Positions 4,248-8,435 of a stretch of 8,435 nucleotides of DNA are shown here, in pieces (the first letter of the stretch is position 1; each line of letters opens with the position of its first letter). Both the position numbers and the translations under genes were made by a program. Where the stretch lies: positions 1-8,435 of the forward strand of contig JASHQV010000259.1 of the NCBI GenBank assembly GCA_030038955.1, in the 5' to 3' direction. The notes beneath the pieces are model-generated. The model ran no database searches. It saw only the letters and a list, made by a program, of their open reading frames with translations, and had not been told where the DNA came from. This DNA comes from Solirubrobacteraceae bacterium. GTDB lineage: Bacteria > Actinomycetota > Thermoleophilia > Solirubrobacterales > Solirubrobacteraceae.

Positions 4248-6122
4248 ATGTGCGGCATCGTCGGCTACGTAGGGCCAAGAAAGGTGCGTCCGCTGCTGCT
4301 CGCGGGGCTCGAGAAGCTCGAGTACCGCGGCTACGACAGCGCCGGCATCTCGGTGCTGAATGGCACGCGGATCGATGCCGTCCGCGCGGTCGGCAACCTC
4401 GCGGCGCTGCGCTCGGCGATCGACAGGCGGCAACCGCCCGCCGGTGAGGGGGGAGCGGTCGCGGTGGCCGAGCGTCCGCAGCCGGAGACCGGCATCGGAC
4501 ACACGCGGTGGGCGACCCATGGCCGCGTCACCGAGGAGAACGCACATCCCCACTTCGACACGACCGACAGCGTGCACATCGTCGTCAACGGGATCGTCGA
4601 GAACTACATCGCGCTGAAGGCGCGCCTGGTCGAGGAGGGAGCGGTGTTCACCTCGGAGACCGACGCGGAGGTGATCGCCCATCTCGTCGCCCACCTCTAC
4701 GATGGCGACCTCGTCGACGCCGTGCGGGCCGCCTACGGTGAGCTGCGCGGGCATTACGCGTTCGTGGCGATGAGCGCGCGGGAGCCGGGCGTGCTGGTCG
4801 GCGCGCGGCGTGAGTGCCCGCTGATCGTCGGGCGCGGCGACGGGGAGCAGTTCATCGCCTCGGCGATCCCGGCGTTCCTCAGCGAGACGCACCAGGTCCA
4901 GTACATGGCCGACGACGAGATCGTCGCGCTGCGTCCCGACGATGTCGAGTTCTTCACCCCGAACGGCGATCCCGTCGAGCACGAGATCGTCGAGATCGAC
5001 TGGGATGCCGGCGCCGCCGAGAAGCATGGCTACGAGACGTTCATGCTCAAGGAGATCCACGAGCAGGCCGGCGCGGTGGCGGAGACGATCGGGGAGCGCG
5101 CGGCGCGCGGCTGGGGAATCGACCTCGGCGATCTCGGCCCGATCGATGACGCGTTCCTCCGCCGCCTGCAGCGGATCGTGATCGTCGCCTGCGGGACCGC
5201 GTATCACGCCGGCCTGATCGGCCGCTACGCGATCGAGGGATGGGCGCGGGTGCCGGTGGAGGTCGATGTCGCCTCCGAGTACCGCTATCGCGATCCGGTG
5301 GTCGGTCCCGATGATCTCGTGATCGGGATCTCCCAGTCCGGGGAGACGCTCGACACGATCGTGGCGATGCGCACTGCCCGTGAACGCGGTGCCCGCGTGC
5401 TGGCCGTCACCAACGTGATGGGGGCGCAGGCCACGCGTGAGGCCGACGGCGTCCTCTACACCCGCGCCGGGCTCGAGATCTGCGTGGCGGCGACGAAGAC
5501 GTTCGTCAGCCAGATCACCGCCATGTACCTGATCGCGCTGCGCCTGGCCGAGGTCAGAGGCGTGATGGACCGCGCCGAGCTGAAGCCGATCATCTCTGAC
5601 GTGAAGCGCCTGCCACGGATGATCGCGGCGATGCTCGAGGGCGACACGTCCGGGATCGAGGCGATCGCCCGCGCCCACTATCGGGCTCCGTTCTTCCTCT
5701 ACCTGGGGCGCCATGTGGGGCTTCCGGTCGCGCTCGAAGGCGCGCTGAAGCTCAAGGAGATCTCCTACATCGCCACCGATGCGTATCCGGCCGGAGAGAT
5801 GAAGCACGGGCCGATCGCGCTGCTCGACGAGAACACGCCGGTGGTCGTCGTCGCCAACGAGTCTCCCGTCCGCGACAAGGTGATCTCGAACATGCAGGAG
5901 GTGAGAGTGCGGGGTGCGCGGGTGATCGCGGTTGCCACCAGCGGCGATCAGGAGATCACCGAGCACGCCGACGAGGTGATCTCGATCCCCCGCACCGACT
6001 GGATGCTGGCGCCGCTTCTGGCGGTCATCCCGCTGCAGCTGCTGGCCTACCACATCGCCCGTCTGCGCGGGCTCAACGTCGACCAGCCGCGCAACCTGGC
6101 GAAGACGGTCACGGTGGAGTGA
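4248..6122 (+). CDS. glmS: Glutamine--fructose-6-phosphate aminotransferase (isomerising)
   Basis: 624 residues. GlmS makes glucosamine-6-P from fructose-6-P and glutamine, committing carbon to amino sugars. The N-terminal class II glutaminase starts MCGIVGYVG with nucleophile C2 (exposed after Met removal), LEYRGYDSAGIS (24-35), GHTRWATHG (84-92), N114-G115 and D139. Two SIS sugar-isomerase domains follow: CGTAYHAG (315-322), SQSGET (362-367), and in the second PAGEMKHGPIAL (514-525). The C-terminus ends in the typical LAKTVTVE (617-624). The family is usually near 609 residues; the excess here is mostly a loop at about 60-80 with PPAGEGG, just before GHTRWATHG. Its stop overlaps the upstream acpS start candidate by 4 nt. 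It is paired with glmM, the next enzyme in the pathway. No feedback riboswitch or ribozyme was seen. Confidence 0.97.
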   Translation: MCGIVGYVGPRKVRPLLLAGLEKLEYRGYDSAGISVLNGTRIDAVRAVGNLAALRSAIDRRQPPAGEGGAVAVAERPQPETGIGHTRWATHGRVTEENAHPHFDTTDSVHIVVNGIVENYIALKARLVEEGAVFTSETDAEVIAHLVAHLYDGDLVDAVRAAYGELRGHYAFVAMSAREPGVLVGARRECPLIVGRGDGEQFIASAIPAFLSETHQVQYMADDEIVALRPDDVEFFTPNGDPVEHEIVEIDWDAGAAEKHGYETFMLKEIHEQAGAVAETIGERAARGWGIDLGDLGPIDDAFLRRLQRIVIVACGTAYHAGLIGRYAIEGWARVPVEVDVASEYRYRDPVVGPDDLVIGISQSGETLDTIVAMRTARERGARVLAVTNVMGAQATREADGVLYTRAGLEICVAATKTFVSQITAMYLIALRLAEVRGVMDRAELKPIISDVKRLPRMIAAMLEGDTSGIEAIARAHYRAPFFLYLGRHVGLPVALEGALKLKEISYIATDAYPAGEMKHGPIALLDENTPVVVVANESPVRDKVISNMQEVRVRGARVIAVATSGDQEITEHADEVISIPRTDWMLAPLLAVIPLQLLAYHIARLRGLNVDQPRNLAKTVTVE

Positions 6123-6628
6123 CGCCGCCGCCCGAAGACGGTGAGGCTGCAGTGCCGCCGCCGGCCGGTGAGGGTGGCACACCGCCAGCGGCCGGTGAGG
6201 GCGGCACACCGCCAGCGGCCGGTGAGGGTGGCACACCGCCAGCGGCCGGTCAGGGCGGAGTCACGCGATCGCCGGGATCGGTTGGGCTCGACCTGCTGGA
6301 GATCGCCCGCCTCGAGCGGGCGCTGGAGCGCCGGCCGCGGCTGGCCGAGCGGCTCTTCACCGAGCGCGAGCTGGCCTACGCCGCCGGCCGGGCGAGGCCC
6401 GGTCAGCATCTGGCGGCTCGCTTCTGCGCGAAGGAGGCGGTGGCCAAGGCGCTGAGCTTGGATGGCCTCAACTTCCGGGAGATCGAGGTGGTCAGCATGG
6501 CCGGCGGCGTCCCTGGCGTGCGTCTCACCGGTGCCGCCGCGGCGCGCGCCGCGCAGCTCGGCGTCGACGTCGCGGTCTCGCTCAGCCACACGGACACGTC
6601 GGCGGGCGCGGTCGCGCTGCTGCGATGA
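6119..6628 (+). CDS. acpS: Holo-[acyl-carrier-protein] synthase with a repeat N-terminus
   Basis: 169 residues from GTG 6119; typical AcpS is about 120-130. AcpS moves 4'-phosphopantetheine from CoA to the serine of acyl carrier protein, switching on fatty-acid synthesis. The catalytic domain runs from about 55 to 169: VGLDLLEIARLERAL (55-69, metal ligand D58), LFTERELAYA (79-88), the signature ARFCAKEAVAKAL (100-112, E106 as second metal ligand) and VSLSHTDTSAGAVAL (153-167). Residues 8-46 are a Pro/Gly/Glu repeat with 9-residue units such as AGEGGTPPA, not part of the usual fold. GTG 6119 overlaps the glmS stop (GTGA), but GTG 6152 (residue 12) has a better ribosome-binding sequence, GGTGAGG at 6140-6146, and may be the true start. 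Both forms keep the repeats. Its stop overlaps the nnr start (ATGA). Confidence 0.92.
   Translation: MTPPPEDGEAAVPPPAGEGGTPPAAGEGGTPPAAGEGGTPPAAGQGGVTRSPGSVGLDLLEIARLERALERRPRLAERLFTERELAYAAGRARPGQHLAARFCAKEAVAKALSLDGLNFREIEVVSMAGGVPGVRLTGAAAARAAQLGVDVAVSLSHTDTSAGAVALLR
6137..6258 (+). repeat. 27-nt minisatellite in the acpS 5' end, about 4.5 units
   Basis: Three near-identical 27-nt units (6164-6190, 6191-6217, 6218-6244) start GCCGGTGAGGG and differ only by T/C at one site. A half unit follows (6245-6258), and a degenerate unit precedes (6137-6163). Being 9 codons long, each adds AGEGGTPPA to AcpS without shifting the frame. Upstream, GAAGACGGT occurs at 6101-6109 in glmS and again at 6134-6142, linking the array to the glmS end. 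Confidence 0.92.
6140..6146 (+). promoter_or_regulatory. Possible ribosome-binding site for acpS start at 6152
   Basis: GGTGAGG lies 5 nt before GTG 6152, in frame with AcpS. The upstream candidate, GTG 6119, has only GGTGGA almost touching it. The later start would shorten AcpS by 11 residues. Confidence 0.4.
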
Positions 6629-8205
6629 GCCCCGATCCGCTTCCGGCCTGGCTACAGCCGCTGCCCGGCGCCGAGCAGCAGCGTGCGCTGGACACGTGGG
6701 CCACGAACACGCGCGGGATCCCCGGCGGCGAGTTGATGGAGCGGGCGGGCACCGGGCTCGCGCGTGCTTGCGAGGCGCGATCCCCGGACGGGCCGGTGGC
6801 GGTCGTGTGCGGGAAGGGGAACAACGGCGGCGACGGCCTGGTCGCGGCCCGGCTGATGCGACTGAACGCGCCGGACCGCGACGTTCGCGTGCTGCTGCTC
6901 GGCGATCCCGGCGAGCTCCGTGGCGATGCGCGGGCGAACCTCGAGCGGCTGCCGGGAGCCGCGCCGGAGACGTTTGCGGGCGAGCGCTTGCGCGGCGTCG
7001 CAGTGATCGTCGACGCGCTCCTCGGGACCGGCTTCTCCGGCGAGCCGCGCGACCCGGCGCGCAGCGGGATCGCCGCGATCAACGCGGCGCGGGCCGCCGG
7101 CGCCCAGGTGGTCGCCTGCGACGTCCCGAGCGGCGTCGACGCCTCCACCGGCGAGGTGCTCGGCGAGGCGGTGCGGGCCGAGCAGACCGTGACGTTCAAC
7201 GCCGCCAAGCCGGGACTGTGGATCCGCCCCGGCAAGCAGCTCGCGGGCGAGGTGACCGTGATCGACATCGGGATTCCCGCAGACGGGCGGCCCGGGCACG
7301 CCGACGTCGGGCTGGTGACCGAAGCGGTGCTGGCGGCGATCCCGCGGCGCGCGGCCGAGTCGACCAAGTTCAGCGCCGGAAGCGTGCTGGTCGCCGGCGG
7401 CTCGCCGGGACTGACGGGGGCGCCGGCGATGGCCGCGATGGCTGCGGCCAGAGCTGGCGCCGGCTACGTGACGGTGGCGGTGCCCGCCTCGCTCGCGGGC
7501 GTGCTGGCGGTGAAGCTGCTGGAGGTGATGCAGGTCGAGCTTCCCGAGCGCGAGCGGGCGCTCGCCCCCGAGGCCGCCCGTGTGGTGCTCGAGCGCGCCG
7601 GCCGCGTGCAGGCACTGGTCGTCGGTCCCGGCCTCGGGAGGGCGCCGGACTCGCTGCGCTTCGCCCGCGAGGTGGCACGGCAGGCCGAGGTGCCGCTGGT
7701 GCTCGACGCGGACGGTCTGAACGCGCACGCCGGCGGCCACCTGCGGGACCTGCGTTGGCGCTCCGCGCTGGCGGTGCTGACGCCGCACGCGGGCGAGCTG
7801 GCGCGGCTGCTGGAGATCGACAGCGACGACGTCGCCCGGCAGCGCCTGCGCCGGGCCAGGGAGGCGGCCGCTGCTGCCGGCTCGATCGTGGTGCTGAAGG
7901 GAGATGACACGCTCGTGGCCGAGCCCGATGGGAGGGTCGCGGTGAACCCGGGAGGAGCCTCGGCGCTGGCAACGGCCGGCACCGGTGACGTGCTTTCCGG
8001 CGTGATCGCCGCTCTGCTGGCCAAGCGCATGCCCGCGTTCGACGCCGCCTGCGCTGGCGTGTTCGTCCACGCGACGGCGGGCCGGCTGGCGGCCAGCAGG
8101 ATCGGGCCCGACGGCGTGATCGCCAGCGACGTGATCGAGCTGCTGCCGGCGGCCCTGCAGCCGTCGACCCTGCTGCCGTCGGCGCTGCCGCCGTCCGGAT
8201 CCTGA
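6625..8205 (+). CDS. nnr: Bifunctional NAD(P)H-hydrate repair enzyme (epimerase + dehydratase)
   Basis: 526 residues, a normal size for the fused enzyme. It repairs NAD(P)HX, the hydrated damaged form of NAD(P)H: the N-terminal YjeF_N half epimerises R and S forms, and the C-terminal ribokinase-like half dehydrates the S form at the cost of ADP or ATP. N-terminal motifs are GKGNNGGDG (63-71), DALLGTGFSGEPRDP (130-144) and CDVPSGVDASTGE (165-177). C-terminal motifs are KFSAGSVLVAGGSPGLTGAP (248-267), VVGPGLGR (332-339), LDADGLNA (360-367), LTPHAGE (385-391), VLKGDDTLVA (423-432) and NPGGASALATAGTGDVLSG (441-459) with catalytic D455. The start ATG 6625 overlaps the acpS stop with no clear ribosome-binding site, so coupled translation is likely. 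The last 21 residues form an odd Leu/Pro/Ser repeat tail. The acpS-nnr-alr order is common in actinobacteria. Confidence 0.95.
   Translation: MSPDPLPAWLQPLPGAEQQRALDTWATNTRGIPGGELMERAGTGLARACEARSPDGPVAVVCGKGNNGGDGLVAARLMRLNAPDRDVRVLLLGDPGELRGDARANLERLPGAAPETFAGERLRGVAVIVDALLGTGFSGEPRDPARSGIAAINAARAAGAQVVACDVPSGVDASTGEVLGEAVRAEQTVTFNAAKPGLWIRPGKQLAGEVTVIDIGIPADGRPGHADVGLVTEAVLAAIPRRAAESTKFSAGSVLVAGGSPGLTGAPAMAAMAAARAGAGYVTVAVPASLAGVLAVKLLEVMQVELPERERALAPEAARVVLERAGRVQALVVGPGLGRAPDSLRFAREVARQAEVPLVLDADGLNAHAGGHLRDLRWRSALAVLTPHAGELARLLEIDSDDVARQRLRRAREAAAAAGSIVVLKGDDTLVAEPDGRVAVNPGGASALATAGTGDVLSGVIAALLAKRMPAFDAACAGVFVHATAGRLAASRIGPDGVIASDVIELLPAALQPSTLLPSALPPSGS
8140..8199 (+). repeat. 15-nt tandem repeat at the nnr 3' end, four units
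   Basis: Four 15-nt units (8140, 8155, 8170 and 8185) encode LLPAA, LQPST, LLPSA and LPPSG, followed by one Ser codon and the stop. The first unit fits the usual end of the dehydratase domain (an IELLPAAL-like sequence), so the other three look like later duplications that lengthened the tail. Confidence 0.8.
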
Positions 8206-8207
8206 GG
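8204..8207 (+). promoter_or_regulatory. Ribosome-binding site of alr
   Basis: GAGG overlaps the nnr stop codon and lies 5 nt before ATG 8213. This supports the alr start and close coupling with nnr. Confidence 0.6.
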
Positions 8208-8212
8208 CGCCG

Positions 8213-8435
8213 ATGCCGCTCCGAGCCCTCGCCGAGGTGAACCTCGCCGCGATTGAGCGCAACGTCGCGTCCCTTCGTGCGCGGCTGTCCGGCAACACTG
8301 CTCTGTGCGCGGTCGTCAAGGCAGACGGCTACGGCCACGGGGCGGCCGCGGTCGCGCACGCCGCGCTCGGCGCCGGTGCCGCGCGCCTGGCGGTGGCGAC
8401 CGCCGGGGAGGCGATTGCGCTGCGGGAGGCCGAGG
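8213..8435 (+). CDS. alr: Alanine racemase, N-terminal part
   Basis: The frame is open from ATG 8213 to the window end: 74 complete codons, with the rest outside. Alr is a PLP enzyme that converts L-alanine to D-alanine for peptidoglycan. The fragment shows the fold-type III N-terminus: RALAEVNLAAIERNVASLR (4-22), then CAVVKADGYGHG (32-43) with K36, the lysine expected to hold PLP, and GAARLAVATAGEAIALRE downstream. The catalytic tyrosine and C-terminal domain cannot be checked. The gene begins 7 nt after nnr and has a good ribosome-binding site. Many relatives have Asp where this one has N10 in EVNLAAIERN, a minor change. Confidence 0.95.
   Translation, partial: MPLRALAEVNLAAIERNVASLRARLSGNTALCAVVKADGYGHGAAAVAHAALGAGAARLAVATAGEAIALREAE

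Noticed and set aside
4137..6236. 699-codon open frame on the minus strand opposite glmS
   Set aside because: The composition (many His, Asp, Arg, Val) is typical of the antisense of a high-GC gene. glmS on the + strand has full family motifs, and no recognisable domain or ribosome site supports the antisense frame.
6652..8319. 555-codon open frame on the minus strand opposite nnr and the alr start
   Set aside because: It crosses two clearly identified + strand genes and their junction, with repetitive Arg/Gly/His composition and no motif; a high-GC shadow.

Overview
The window is high-GC DNA with strong G/C preference at third codon positions, and its proteins look actinobacterial. Gene content and order (rplM-rpsI-glmM-glmS-acpS-nnr-alr, with guaA close by) fit a high-GC actinobacterium. 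The very long acidic extension on S9 makes me think of Thermoleophilia/Solirubrobacterales, but that placement is an inference and was not tested by alignment.

Layout: positions 1-435 hold the 3' end of guaA (GMP synthase) on +. A repeat-rich 194-nt gap follows (436-629), with a 24-nt tandem repeat, a 36-nt inverted repeat and a 38-bp tandem duplication that includes the stop codon of the next gene. A Nudix hydrolase lies on - (630-1139), convergent with guaA. The 189-nt divergent gap 1140-1328 should hold the promoters for the Nudix gene and for the long + strand gene train: rplM (L13), rpsI (S9), glmM, glmS, acpS, nnr and the 5' part of alr, which runs off the window end. Most junctions are tight: GTGA or ATGA overlaps at rplM/rpsI, glmS/acpS and acpS/nnr, 7 nt at nnr/alr and 44 nt at rpsI/glmM. 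Only the 155-nt glmM/glmS gap looks able to hold another promoter.

Together the + strand genes join ribosome assembly (L13, S9), synthesis of the cell-wall amino sugar (GlmS makes glucosamine-6-P, GlmM converts it to glucosamine-1-P), activation of acyl carrier protein (AcpS), repair of damaged NAD(P)H (Nnr) and D-alanine supply for peptidoglycan (Alr).

The proteins are housekeeping enzymes. The unusual material lies at their edges. S9 has a ~194-residue acidic N-terminal extension whose coding DNA contains two copies of an in-frame, nearly perfect long hairpin (18-23 bp arms, 11-nt loop). AcpS begins with a Pro/Gly 9-residue repeat that seems to have grown from the end of glmS, start codon included. 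Nnr ends in a 5-residue repeat. The guaA and Nudix 3' ends are also flanked by short tandem duplications. I found no CRISPR array, tRNA, rRNA, insertion sequence, phage gene or recognisable defence system. The twin hairpins in rpsI are the best candidate for something undescribed.
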